Origin: Silvimonas amylolytica
GTDB lineage: Bacteria > Pseudomonadota > Gammaproteobacteria > Burkholderiales > Chitinibacteraceae
Direction: 5' to 3'
Assembly (NCBI RefSeq): GCF_014645555.1
Contig: NZ_BMLY01000001.1
Location: forward strand, 186,001 to 250,000
DNA: 64,000 bases
Shown here: one piece after another, positions 38,428 through 46,878 of the stretch
How the letters are laid out: each line of letters begins with the position of its first letter
Numbering within the stretch: the first letter of the stretch is position 1
The notes under the pieces: generated by a model
Database searches by the model: none
Told to the model about the DNA's origin: nothing
What the model saw: the letters and a program-made list of their open reading frames with translations, nothing else
Program-made: the position numbers and the translations under genes

Positions 38428-39122
38428 CTCCGCGCCCCGGACCATGAGCTGACCCGTGCATCGTCACGCCAGCGCGACGCATTGGCGGGAATGCGCGTCC
38501 GGTCCATGCGTGCCAGATCGTCTCGTGTGTCGATATCCAGATGCACGCCAGGGTCGGTTACTGGCAAGAACTGAGCGGCTGCGGCATCACGCTCGATAAT
38601 GAACCGGGCACCGGCATCACCCTGCAAGACACTCAACTGATTGAAGTAGTGCCCCGCGAACCCGACCGGATGACCACACTGACCGTTAAAAGTCGGCACC
38701 ACCAACGCACTACCAGCAGCCAGCCGCCGCACGACTTGCCGTATCGTCCCGGGTTGAATAAACGGCATATCGGCGAGCGCCACCACCCAGCCTGCAGCAT
38801 GTGACGTTTGCTGGACGGCATGCGCCAGACTATCGCCCATACCTGTTTCATCATCACCATAGACCAGCACATGCATGCCAGCCGCTTCCAGTAGATATCG
38901 CAGCAAGGCATGGCGGGGCGATACGACGGCCACTGAATACGGCACAGCGTCGATCAGATTGACCGCGCTACGCACCCCAAGCCGACTACCGTCTCCCAGC
39001 GGGTGCAACAATTTGGGCGACCCGAACCGACTCGCGCGGCCCGCTGCGAGCAGCACCCCGACCAGACCATGTTGATTGGCAGGCTGGTGGGCCGCGTCTT
39101 CATGATGCTCTAGATGTTTCAT
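38424..39122 (-). CDS. mocA: MocA-like molybdenum cofactor cytidylyltransferase
   Basis: A 232-residue NTP transferase (MobA-like) with LLAAGRASRFGSPKLLHPL near residues 22-40 and ALADMPFIQPGTI near 105. MocA converts Mo-molybdopterin and CTP to molybdopterin cytosine dinucleotide, the cofactor form needed by PaoC, which fits its place inside the operon. Start and stop overlap both neighbours by four bases (ATGA). Assignment to CTP rather than GTP specificity is by context. Confidence 0.85.
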   Translation of the reverse strand: MKHLEHHEDAAHQPANQHGLVGVLLAAGRASRFGSPKLLHPLGDGSRLGVRSAVNLIDAVPYSVAVVSPRHALLRYLLEAAGMHVLVYGDDETGMGDSLAHAVQQTSHAAGWVVALADMPFIQPGTIRQVVRRLAAGSALVVPTFNGQCGHPVGFAGHYFNQLSVLQGDAGARFIIERDAAAAQFLPVTDPGVHLDIDTRDDLARMDRTRIPANASRWRDDARVSSWSGARR

Positions 39123-40258
39123 AATGGAGTTTCCACGACAGCGTCGCGATGAATGGCACCCTCACGGGCATGCAATTTACCGCCCGCATAGCCACCGAGC
39201 GCGGCTTTGATTTCGGCCAGAATGGCCAGTGCAACTTCCTGCGGATTTTCTGCCCCGATATCCAGGCCGACCGGATAATGCAATACACCTGCATCGACCA
39301 GTTTCTCTGCCTTGCCCCGTGCCCCGATCTCTTCCAGCAGCCGTTCTGTCCTTGCGCGCGGGCCAAGCTGACCCAGATAGCACGGAGGCACCTCAAGAAG
39401 CTGCTCCAGGATGCGCCGATCTTGCTCGTAACTATGGGTCATGATGACGGCAACACTGCCGGGCGTGATACCGGCCGAGGCAATCACATCATCCAGATCG
39501 AGGACATTCACCTGATCCACACGGGCAAACCGGCTGCGGCGAGCAAAATGGCTGCGGCCATCCGTCACGACAGTCACCCAACCCAGATCGGTCGCCATGT
39601 GCGCCAGCGGCACAGCATCATGCCCGGCACCAAAGATCACCAGATGCGGCGGAGGGGCCAACACCTCCAGAAAAAACTCGACTTCGCCGCCATTGACCAG
39701 ATAACTACTCAGGCGAGACGCATTTTCATCCAGCGCCGCTTGCAAATCCGTGAAGACGCGCTCTTGCAGATTGCTATCGCCCAGATCGCCAGAACGGATC
39801 CCGTCCGGCGCGATAAACAGGCGCTGCCCCACATCCAGAAAGCTCACACCACTGCGGCCAATCACCACCGCACAAACAGCTGACTGTCGTTGCATGGCGA
39901 TGGACTGCAGCCATTGCCACTGTGGTGAGCGTTCGCTGAGGTGTTCCAGCAAAACGTAAACGGCCCCGTTACAGCCCAAACCGAAGGCCCATTCGGCCTC
40001 AGCGCCGGCACTCGTGTCATAGCGGCACACCACAGGTGCGCCACCGGAAGTTAGCCACCAGGCCTTGCGGACAATCTCGGCCTCCAGACAGCCACCACTG
40101 ACGGTGCCGGCATGCTGACCATCGGCACATACCAGCATGCGCGCACCCGGCCGGCGATAGGCAGAGTTTTCTACCTTCACCACTGTCGCCAACACCACGT
40201 CTTCACCCCGCGCAAAGGCTGCGCCAATGGTTTCGACCATCTCTGGAACCGTGTTCAC
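39119..40258 (-). CDS. XdhC/PaoD-type molybdenum cofactor chaperone
   Basis: A 379-residue XdhC/CoxI family protein that binds, sulfurates and inserts the cofactor into the molybdenum subunit. The N-terminal XdhC_CoxI block (VVLATVVKVENSAYRRPGARMLV, VSGGCLEAEI) and the C-terminal Rossmann block (LVIFGAGHDAVPLAHMATDLGWVTVVTD, IMTHSYEQDRRIL, DIGAENPQEVALAILAE) are complete. The GTG at 40258 is chosen for its ggaggtcatt ribosome site; the frame runs open to 40333. It is first in the operon, whereas E. coli paoD is last. Confidence 0.88.
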   Translation of the reverse strand: MNTVPEMVETIGAAFARGEDVVLATVVKVENSAYRRPGARMLVCADGQHAGTVSGGCLEAEIVRKAWWLTSGGAPVVCRYDTSAGAEAEWAFGLGCNGAVYVLLEHLSERSPQWQWLQSIAMQRQSAVCAVVIGRSGVSFLDVGQRLFIAPDGIRSGDLGDSNLQERVFTDLQAALDENASRLSSYLVNGGEVEFFLEVLAPPPHLVIFGAGHDAVPLAHMATDLGWVTVVTDGRSHFARRSRFARVDQVNVLDLDDVIASAGITPGSVAVIMTHSYEQDRRILEQLLEVPPCYLGQLGPRARTERLLEEIGARGKAEKLVDAGVLHYPVGLDIGAENPQEVALAILAEIKAALGGYAGGKLHAREGAIHRDAVVETPL

Positions 40259-40477
40259 AATGACCTCCGCACGCCAGCCCGTATGACACTCTGAACCACG
40301 CGCCCCCTTGCGGCCGTCAGTCCTGTCCCGCACTTCTTGCAGGATTTGTCTGACATGTTTGCCAGCATCCGCTGTAGGCCCTGGCGCACAGCAAAACCGA
40401 GGCCAAACCGACAGAAGTTATTGGTCGACACGCTCAGACTGGTTGCATGTCCACGCCGCCTGCAGGTCGGAGCCATC

Positions 40478-41068
40478 ATGCATTTTCGTCGCCGGTTTTC
40501 GCGCTCGTACCTCCTGGCCTTGCTATGCCTTGCCCTGGGAACACCATTGATACTCTTGACTGCCCCGGCCATGAGCCAGACCAGCGAAGGCAGCGCGGCG
40601 AGCAGTGCCGCAGAACACATACCACTGCGACCCGCTGACGCCACGTTTGTCGATAGCGCCGCGCGTGCCAATCTGGCCGAAATCAGGCTCGGGCAACTCA
40701 TGCTGCAGCGAAGCACAGTGCCCGAGGTGAAATTTTTTGCGCAGCGCATGGTGCAAGAGCACCAGACCAATCTGGATGGACTGAATCAACTGGCTGCCCA
40801 AAAGGGTTTCCGCCTACCCGATGATCTGACCGTGGCCGACAAAGAGCTATACGATCGCCTTAGCAAATTGCAGCCCCCACAACTTGAGCATGACTACCTT
40901 GGCATTGCCGGCCTGAAGGGGCATCTGGATGCCCAAAAGCTGTTCCAGACGTATTTGAAAGAAGGCAAAGACAAGGATTTGATCAGCTACGCACAGATGA
41001 CCCTTCCCACAGTAAACGACCACCTGGATATGGCGCGACATTTGCTGGCCAACTCAAAGAGCGAATAA
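40478..41068 (+). CDS. DUF4142 exported protein
   Basis: A 196-residue exported protein. The ATG at 40478 has ggtcggagccatc upstream and opens a signal peptide (MHFRRRFSRSYLLALLCLALGTPLILLTAPAMSQ). The mature part is a helical DUF4142 domain (FVDSAARANLAEIRLGQLMLQRSTVPEVKFFAQRMVQEHQTNLDGLNQLA), a ferritin-like bundle common in proteobacterial periplasms and of unknown function. It is divergent from the xdhC-pao operon over a 219-bp gap. Confidence 0.85.
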   Translation: MHFRRRFSRSYLLALLCLALGTPLILLTAPAMSQTSEGSAASSAAEHIPLRPADATFVDSAARANLAEIRLGQLMLQRSTVPEVKFFAQRMVQEHQTNLDGLNQLAAQKGFRLPDDLTVADKELYDRLSKLQPPQLEHDYLGIAGLKGHLDAQKLFQTYLKEGKDKDLISYAQMTLPTVNDHLDMARHLLANSKSE

Positions 41069-41127
41069 CACGCACCGGGATTGCGCTCGTCGGATGGGGA
41101 AGACCACCACACGGGTCTCTGAATGAT

Positions 41128-41155
41128 TTCTGATACCATACAGAACGATCGTTCT
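41128..41155 (+). promoter_or_regulatory. Overlapping palindromes upstream of the nuclease-helicase operon
   Basis: A perfect 14-bp palindrome agaacgatcgttct (41142-41155) overlaps an inverted repeat ttctg-N8-cagaa (41128-41145), 34 bp before the nuclease ATG. A tgataccat (41131-41139) resembles an extended -10. The GAAC-N4-GTTC core resembles the LexA box of Gram-positive bacteria rather than the CTGT-N8-ACAG box usual in this group; the binding protein is unknown. Confidence 0.5.
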
Positions 41156-41189
41156 CATTTACGCTACAACCCACCATCACCCGCCTGTA

Positions 41190-42845
41190 ATGAATGCTGT
41201 CATGCCCGCCAGCCGCACACTGGCCGATCCGTTTTATTACCTGAACAATTTCCGGCTGGTGCTGGACTGGGTGGGTGCGCGCTATGACGATCTGTTAAAT
41301 GATGACGAGCGCACCTTCCTGCGCGGCTTTGCCGCACTGCCTGAAGCTGCACAGGCACTCTTGGTACGCATGGTCATGCGTAAGGGCGTGTTGTTTCGTG
41401 CAAGCAAACTTGATTACGCCGAGATTGGTGACACGCGTGACGCGGTTGCACCATTGCTGACTCAAGGCTGGATTACAGCCACGCCCAGGTTTTCAGTCGA
41501 CCAGTTGTTTGCACTGTTCAACAAGACTGATCTCATCGCACTGACATCCGCTGCACCGCCTGAAATCACCCGCAAACCCGAGCTACTGGCATGGGCTCAA
41601 ACCCGATACACGCAAGCCTGCTCGTTGCATGAATGGTTACCTGATAGCACCGATACGGTTTACGGGCTTGAAGTCGATGCACTGGCCGAGCGATTGCGTT
41701 TGATGTTCTTTGGCAACCTTAGCCAGGATTGGTCCGAATTCGTCCTGACCAATCTAGGCATTTATACCTTCGAACAAGTTGCATTCAGTACCGGCAGCCG
41801 GGCGTTTCAGCAACGGGCAGACATCGACACCTATTTGCATCTGGCCCAATGCCGCGATGCGCTGGAACAAGGCACAGCACCACAAGACGTACTGAACAAC
41901 CTGCCTGGCGTGCGGGAAGACAACCCCTGGCTGGCGCGTCGCCATGCACGGCTCGTATTCCAGATTGCCCAGCAACTGGAACGTTCGGGCCATCTAAAAG
42001 AGGCCATACCCCTTTACGCCAGTTGCAGCGCACCAGGTGCACGCCAGCGGCACATCCGGACACTGGAAAAGCTAACGCAAACAGCCGAGGCCTACGCACT
42101 GGCACAACTTGCGGAGCAGCATCCGGAAAGCGAAGCGGAATGGCAGCAGATTCAACGCATGTTGCCGCGCTTGCGTCGCGCCCTGGGTCTACCCAAAACC
42201 CCGGCCAGTAAAACGGCGCCAACGGAAGAGTGGCATTTGTGCCTGACACAAAGCGCCAGCAGTGTTGAATTGATCACCCGGGACCATCTCTCGACGAATG
42301 ACGGGCCCGTTGCCTACGTCGAAAACACGCTCTTCAACGCCTTGTTTGGCTTGTTGTGCTGGCCCGCTATTTTCAGTCCGGTGCCCGGTGCGTTTTTTCA
42401 CCCGTTCCATCACAGCCCGGCTGATCTTGCCAGCGCCGATTTCCAGTCCCGCCGGCAGTCGTCTTTTGACGCGTGCCTGGGCGAAATCGCCAGCGGCACA
42501 TACCGTCAGACGATCCTGGCGCGCTTTACCGAGAAACAAGGCATCCAGTGCAGTTTCGTAAACTGGGCGACCATCAGCGAACCATTACTGCAACTGGCCT
42601 TGCATTGCATTCCAGGAGGGCATCTCACCGCGATCTTTCAACGTCTTCTGGCAGACATCATGACTCACCGTGCGGGGCTGCCGGACCTGATCCGCTTCTG
42701 GCCTGCCGAGCAACGCTACCAGCTCATTGAAGTCAAAGGCCCAGGTGATCGCCTGCAAGACAACCAGCTGCGCTGGATGGCTTACTTTGCCGAACACGAC
42801 ATCCCCGTTGCGGTGTGTTACGTCACCTGGTCTGAAACGGCATGA
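41190..42845 (+). CDS. FAN1-like nuclease with VRR-NUC domain
   Basis: A 551-residue protein of the bacterial FAN1 type. FAN1 is a structure-specific 5'-flap endo/exonuclease that unhooks DNA interstrand crosslinks. The N-terminal half has a SAP-like/wHTH region (MVMRKGVLFRASKLDYAEIGD) and TPR-like helices. The C-terminal VRR-NUC domain has the PD-(D/E)XK catalytic set: Glu in the AGLPD region, Asp499 in GLPDLIRFW, and Glu514 and Lys516 in LIEVKG, followed by QLRWM. Its stop overlaps the helicase start by four bases (ATGA), so the two are made together. Confidence 0.88.
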   Translation: MNAVMPASRTLADPFYYLNNFRLVLDWVGARYDDLLNDDERTFLRGFAALPEAAQALLVRMVMRKGVLFRASKLDYAEIGDTRDAVAPLLTQGWITATPRFSVDQLFALFNKTDLIALTSAAPPEITRKPELLAWAQTRYTQACSLHEWLPDSTDTVYGLEVDALAERLRLMFFGNLSQDWSEFVLTNLGIYTFEQVAFSTGSRAFQQRADIDTYLHLAQCRDALEQGTAPQDVLNNLPGVREDNPWLARRHARLVFQIAQQLERSGHLKEAIPLYASCSAPGARQRHIRTLEKLTQTAEAYALAQLAEQHPESEAEWQQIQRMLPRLRRALGLPKTPASKTAPTEEWHLCLTQSASSVELITRDHLSTNDGPVAYVENTLFNALFGLLCWPAIFSPVPGAFFHPFHHSPADLASADFQSRRQSSFDACLGEIASGTYRQTILARFTEKQGIQCSFVNWATISEPLLQLALHCIPGGHLTAIFQRLLADIMTHRAGLPDLIRFWPAEQRYQLIEVKGPGDRLQDNQLRWMAYFAEHDIPVAVCYVTWSETA

Positions 42846-45145
42846 AATACAGCGTGGCGGTACGTGAACTGTGTGAGTTTGTCGCCAAGCGTGGCGATCT
42901 GGACTTGCGTTTTACCCCGGCCCCCTCAGCCCAGGAAGGCATTGCCGGTCACCAGACTGTCACGCTGCGCCGCGGAGCAAAGTATCTGACCGAAATCACA
43001 CTGGCAGGCGAATATGGCCCGCTGCAAGTCCGCGGGCGGGCGGATGGGTACGACCCGACACTCAACCAGCTGGAAGAAATCAAGACACACCGCGGCCGGC
43101 TGGAACGCATGCCAGAAAATCACCGGCATCTCCACTGGGCGCAGGCACGCATCTATGGCTGGTTGATGTGCGAGTTACTTGAGCTGCAAACACTTACCGT
43201 AGCGCTGGTGTACTACAACCTCACGACAGGGCGTGAAACCACGCTGACCGAAGAACACACTGCCCAATCGCTTAAAGTGTTTTTTGATGAATGTTGCGCC
43301 CTGTTCCTGACATGGGCAGAGCAGGAAATGGCGCATCTGGAAGCGCGCAAGAGCGCATTGACCGCGCTGGATTTCCCGCATCCGGATTTTCGCCCAGGCC
43401 AGCGCGACCTGGCTGAAACGGTCTACAAAGCCGCCTTTACCGGTCGCGCCTTGCTGGCGCAAGCACCCACCGGCATTGGCAAAACCATGGGCACGCTTTT
43501 CCCGCTCCTCAAAACCATGGCAAACGGCAAACTGGACCGGGCATTTTGTCTGGCCGCCAAAACATCTGGCCGCGCGCTCACGCAGGAAAGCCTCCTCAAG
43601 CTGCGCCGCAGCGCACCAGGACTGCCTTTGCGCTCACTGGAACTGGTCGCGCGAGACAAAACCTGCGAGCACCCGGACAAATCCTGTCATGGCGATTCCT
43701 GTCCGCTAGCCAAAGGCTTTTATGACCGATTGCCGACCGCGCGCGCAGCTGCATTAAAGCGGCTACACATGGATCAATTCACCCTGCGCGAAGTCGCTCT
43801 GGACCATCAGGTCTGCCCGTATTACCTCAGTCAGGAAATGGCGCGCTGGGCCGATGTAATCAGTGGCGATTACAACTATTACTTCGACAGCTACGCGCTG
43901 CTGTTCAGCCTGACCCAGGCGCGCGACTGGCGGGTTGGTGTACTGACTGACGAAGCACACAACCTGATCGAACGCGCCCGCGCCATGTATACCGGTGAAC
44001 TGGCGCAATCAACGCTCAAGACACTCAGCAAAAACCCGCCCGCACCCCTAAAAAAATCGTTGCGCAAACTAACCCGCGCCTGGAATGACATTCTCAGCAT
44101 TCAGTCCGTGCCGTACCTGGTCTATGCCGGCCTGCCAGACAAGCTCGTCATGGCATTGACCACGTTAGTGGCTGATTTCTCCGAGGTACTGGCCGAAGAC
44201 CCTGACGGCCTGGAGCCGGACATGCTCAATTTTTATTTCGATGCTGTCCATTTTGCGCGGCTGGCTGAAACCTTCGGCCCACACTCCTGGTTTGAAGTGA
44301 CATTGAGCGGCGAGGGCAGGCACGCCGATTCGGTGCTGCGTTTACGCAATATCGTTCCCGCACCGCACCTGCAACCGCGCTTTCAGTCTGCACAAACGGC
44401 CGTGCTTTTTTCTGCCACGCTCAACCCGTTCAGCTTTTATGCCGACACACTGGGCATGCCGAGCGACACCGCACACACCGATATTATTTCGCCATTCCAC
44501 ACCGATCAGCTCACGGTCAACGTCGTCACGGATGTCTCTACCCGGTTTAACGACCGTCGTGCATCCATCGCCCCGATTGCAGACCTGATTGCCCGCCAGT
44601 TTGCGGGTCAGCCCGGCAATTATCTGGCCTTTTTCAGCAGTTTTGATTATCTGCAGCAAGTGGAGGAAGCACTGCGCTTGCGCCACCCACACCTGACGGT
44701 GTGGCCGCAACAACGACAGATGAGCGAAGGCGCACGCACAGAATTCCTCGCGCGGTTTACCGAAACCGGTCAAGGCATCGGGCTAGCCGTACTGGGCGGC
44801 GCATTTGCGGAAGGCATTGATTTGCCTGGCAATCGGTTAATTGGTGCTTTCGTCGCCACGCTTGGCTTGCCTCAGGTCAACCCGGTCAACGAAGAAATGC
44901 GCCAGCGGTTAGATGAGCTATTCGGCACCGGCTACGATTACACCTATCTCTTTCCGGGTCTGCAAAAGGTGGTGCAAGCCGCAGGGCGGGTGATCCGCAC
45001 GTTAGAGGATCGCGGCACGCTGTATCTGATCGATGACCGCTTCGGGCAATCCCGCATACGCCAGCTCCTGCCGGACTGGTGGACCATTCACCACGTCACT
45101 TGTCGCGATCGGCAAGTCAAACCCACACACATTGATCGCAATTAA
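42842..45145 (+). CDS. XPD/DinG-like iron-sulfur helicase with N-terminal nuclease-like domain
   Basis: A 767-residue superfamily 2 helicase. An N-terminal PD-(D/E)XK-like segment (RGRADGYDP..LEEIKTHRG, about residues 62-82) precedes the helicase. Walker A is APTGIGKT with Lys214, and the DEAH box is TDEAHNLIERA near 370. Cysteines near 274, 282, 287 and 325 (DKTCEH, KSCHGDSC, QVCPYY) fit the XPD-family [4Fe-4S] site. C-terminal motifs include LFSATL, GGAFAEGIDLPGN and the QAAGRVIRT motif VI. It should be a 5'-to-3' helicase working with the overlapping FAN1-like nuclease on crosslinked or branched DNA; that partnership is inferred from coupling. Confidence 0.88.
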   Translation: MKYSVAVRELCEFVAKRGDLDLRFTPAPSAQEGIAGHQTVTLRRGAKYLTEITLAGEYGPLQVRGRADGYDPTLNQLEEIKTHRGRLERMPENHRHLHWAQARIYGWLMCELLELQTLTVALVYYNLTTGRETTLTEEHTAQSLKVFFDECCALFLTWAEQEMAHLEARKSALTALDFPHPDFRPGQRDLAETVYKAAFTGRALLAQAPTGIGKTMGTLFPLLKTMANGKLDRAFCLAAKTSGRALTQESLLKLRRSAPGLPLRSLELVARDKTCEHPDKSCHGDSCPLAKGFYDRLPTARAAALKRLHMDQFTLREVALDHQVCPYYLSQEMARWADVISGDYNYYFDSYALLFSLTQARDWRVGVLTDEAHNLIERARAMYTGELAQSTLKTLSKNPPAPLKKSLRKLTRAWNDILSIQSVPYLVYAGLPDKLVMALTTLVADFSEVLAEDPDGLEPDMLNFYFDAVHFARLAETFGPHSWFEVTLSGEGRHADSVLRLRNIVPAPHLQPRFQSAQTAVLFSATLNPFSFYADTLGMPSDTAHTDIISPFHTDQLTVNVVTDVSTRFNDRRASIAPIADLIARQFAGQPGNYLAFFSSFDYLQQVEEALRLRHPHLTVWPQQRQMSEGARTEFLARFTETGQGIGLAVLGGAFAEGIDLPGNRLIGAFVATLGLPQVNPVNEEMRQRLDELFGTGYDYTYLFPGLQKVVQAAGRVIRTLEDRGTLYLIDDRFGQSRIRQLLPDWWTIHHVTCRDRQVKPTHIDRN

Positions 45146-45152
45146 GCGGTGC

Positions 45153-45182
45153 TTGACAGCAAATTCCAATATATTGGATTAT
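45153..45182 (+). promoter_or_regulatory. Promoter and palindromic operator of the XRE-cupin gene
   Basis: A consensus -35 ttgaca (45153-45158) and a gattat -10-like element (45177-45182) at 18-bp spacing flank and overlap a perfect 14-bp palindrome tccaatatattgga (45165-45178). A regulator bound there would block the promoter, so autorepression is likely. Confidence 0.6.
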
Positions 45183-45207
45183 TCCTCCCATAGAAGAGAG
45201 GAAATCC

Positions 45208-45762
45208 ATGGACATCAACACGCATCTCGCGGAGCGCATCCGTAATCTGCGCAAAGCCGCAGGCTTGTCGCTTGACGCATTGGCCGACAAAACCGGCGTT
45301 AGCCGCTCCATGATTTCGATGATTGAGCGCAACCAGAGCAGTGCCACTGCCGTGGTGCTGGAACGCCTGGCCGCAGGACTGGGTTTGTCGCTGGCGGATC
45401 TGTTCAGCGTCAACACCGCCACGAGCGAACCCTTGTTGCGTTACAGCGAGCAACCCGTCTGGCACGACCCGCAGTCAGGCTATACCCGCCGTAATCTCTC
45501 GCCCCCAAACGCACATGCAGCACTCCAGATGGTAGAGGTCATCTTTCCGGCCGGCGCGCGTATTGCTTATGAAACCGGCTTGCGGCAGACCCCGGTTCAT
45601 CAGCAAATCTGGCTACTGGAGGGTGATATGCATATCACCGTCGGCGAGCAGGTTTACATCATGAAGCAGGGCGATTGCCTTGCGTTCGAACTCAATTGCC
45701 AGACCGCGTTCCACAATCCAGGCCAGATTGACGCCCGCTATCTCGTCGCCATCCACAACTAA
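45208..45762 (+). CDS. XRE-family regulator with C-terminal cupin
   Basis: A 184-residue regulator with an XRE helix-turn-helix at residues about 8-62 (IRNLRKAAGLSLDALADKTGVSRSMISMIERNQSSATAVVLERLAAGLGLSL) and a cupin sensor at about 100-180 (LLEGDMHITVGEQVYIMKQGDCLAFELN). This architecture is that of PuuR/SutR-type small-molecule-responsive regulators. A gagaggaaatcc ribosome site precedes the ATG. The GNAT gene 18 bp downstream is probably its operon partner. Confidence 0.9.
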   Translation: MDINTHLAERIRNLRKAAGLSLDALADKTGVSRSMISMIERNQSSATAVVLERLAAGLGLSLADLFSVNTATSEPLLRYSEQPVWHDPQSGYTRRNLSPPNAHAALQMVEVIFPAGARIAYETGLRQTPVHQQIWLLEGDMHITVGEQVYIMKQGDCLAFELNCQTAFHNPGQIDARYLVAIHN

Positions 45763-45780
45763 AACAGATCACAAACCATC

Positions 45781-46317
45781 ATGACTTCAAGTGCCGGCGT
45801 TACCCAAATCACTGATCTCAGCACCACAGATCTGGAAGATCTCTCCGAAGTGTTGTACGCCTGCGTAGAAGGGGGTGCTTCGGTCAGTTTCATGAGCCCG
45901 TTTTCCGCCGAACGCGCTCATGCGTTCTGGCTAGGCATGAGCGCAGACGTCCGCAACGGCAACCGGATTTTTCTGGCCGCCAGAGACGAGGGCGGCCGGA
46001 TCGTGGGCACCGTCCACGCCATTGTTAATCTGCCTGAAAACCAGCCACACCGCGCCGAAGTCGCCAAGTTGCTGGTGCACCCGCGTGCGCGCAATCAAGG
46101 GCTCGCAGCCTCACTGATGCAGACACTGGAGCAACTTTGCGCACGGGCGGGCAAAACGTTGCTGGTTCTGGATACCGTCACCGGTGGCACAGCAGAGCGG
46201 CTCTATACAAGAGAGGGGTGGCAAGAGTGCGGCAAGATTCCTGCATTTGCGCTGATGCCGGACGGCAAACCATGCAGTACAACCGTGTTTTACAAGCAGA
46301 TCAGCGCAACCGTATAA
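45781..46317 (+). CDS. GNAT family N-acetyltransferase
   Basis: A 178-residue acetyltransferase. The acetyl-CoA pyrophosphate loop is in VAKLLVHPRARNQGLAASLMQTLEQL (R-x-x-G-x-A near residue 108). The preceding strand IVGTVHAIVNLPENQPHRAEV and the later LLVLDTVTGGTAERLYTREGW are typical. Its acceptor is unknown. XRE-cupin plus GNAT pairs often control and carry out detoxification of a small amine, but nothing here identifies it. A long perfect hairpin follows the stop. Confidence 0.88.
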   Translation: MTSSAGVTQITDLSTTDLEDLSEVLYACVEGGASVSFMSPFSAERAHAFWLGMSADVRNGNRIFLAARDEGGRIVGTVHAIVNLPENQPHRAEVAKLLVHPRARNQGLAASLMQTLEQLCARAGKTLLVLDTVTGGTAERLYTREGWQECGKIPAFALMPDGKPCSTTVFYKQISATV

Positions 46318-46321
46318 CCCA

Positions 46322-46358
46322 AACGCAAACAAGGAGGCGCAGCCTCCTTGTTTGCGTT
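46322..46358. terminator. 17-bp perfect hairpin between convergent genes
   Basis: An uninterrupted 17-bp inverted repeat (46322-46338 with 46342-46358) with a 3-base loop separates the GNAT gene from a convergent gene. Neither side has a long T-run, but the outer stem is A/T-rich (aacgcaaacaa). It probably ends both transcripts. Confidence 0.6.
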
Positions 46359-46369
46359 CACGCGCCTAA

Positions 46370-46777
46370 TCAGTGATCAAGACGTGATTTACCCGTCCAT
46401 TGACCCACCGGATGCCCTGCCAATGACGCCGCAAAAACATCGGTATGATGCTGGCCGATCACGTCCTGACACTTGGTCAACTGGGTCTGTTGGTCAACAG
46501 AGAGCGGCCCCTGTTTTTGCATAAACAAGAGTGACTCATACAAACGCAGCTGCGTATCGTACTCGGACAGCATGTGGATTTCATCCTTGACCGTTCCGGG
46601 CTTGAACACCGCCTCCAGCCTCCACGCGATATCGCTTAGTCGCAAACCATCTGCGAGTAATTCCACAGCAAGATCGCTAAAGGCCCAGCGCTCCGGCAGG
46701 TGATGTTCTTGCAAAGCCTGGACCAATGGTGACTGCTGGCCCGATTCCGCCAACTGACCGGTCTGGTTCTGCTTCAT
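46370..46777 (-). CDS. Hypothetical soluble protein
   Basis: A 135-residue product with no signal peptide or membrane segment, mostly helical by composition (QALQEHHLPERWAFSDLAVELLADGLRLSDIAWRLEAVF). A very good ribosome site (aggaggtccatcc) precedes the ATG, which makes the gene credible. I recognise no family. It lies between egtBD (same strand, upstream) and the 17-bp hairpin. Confidence 0.6.
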   Translation of the reverse strand: MKQNQTGQLAESGQQSPLVQALQEHHLPERWAFSDLAVELLADGLRLSDIAWRLEAVFKPGTVKDEIHMLSEYDTQLRLYESLLFMQKQGPLSVDQQTQLTKCQDVIGQHHTDVFAASLAGHPVGQWTGKSRLDH

Positions 46778-46823
46778 GGATGGACCTCCTGGTTGATGCC
46801 CCCAGTATGACCAACCCCACCAC

Positions 46824-46854
46824 CAGCCGGACGCGGACAGGTGCGCATCCGGCT
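46824..46854 (-). terminator. Hairpin downstream of the egtB-egtD fusion
   Basis: agccgga and tccggct pair around a GC-rich interior that is partly complementary, 25-55 bp after the fusion's stop. No T-run follows, so termination is uncertain. Confidence 0.35.
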
Positions 46855-46878
46855 GACAGAATCGGCCGACAGCGCACC

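Noticed and set aside
41128-41146. Possible classical proteobacterial LexA box (CTGT-N8-ACAG)
   Set aside because: The repeat is ttctg-N8-cagaa; spacing and bases differ from the classical box by two positions. The overlapping GAAC-N4-GTTC palindrome is the better candidate.
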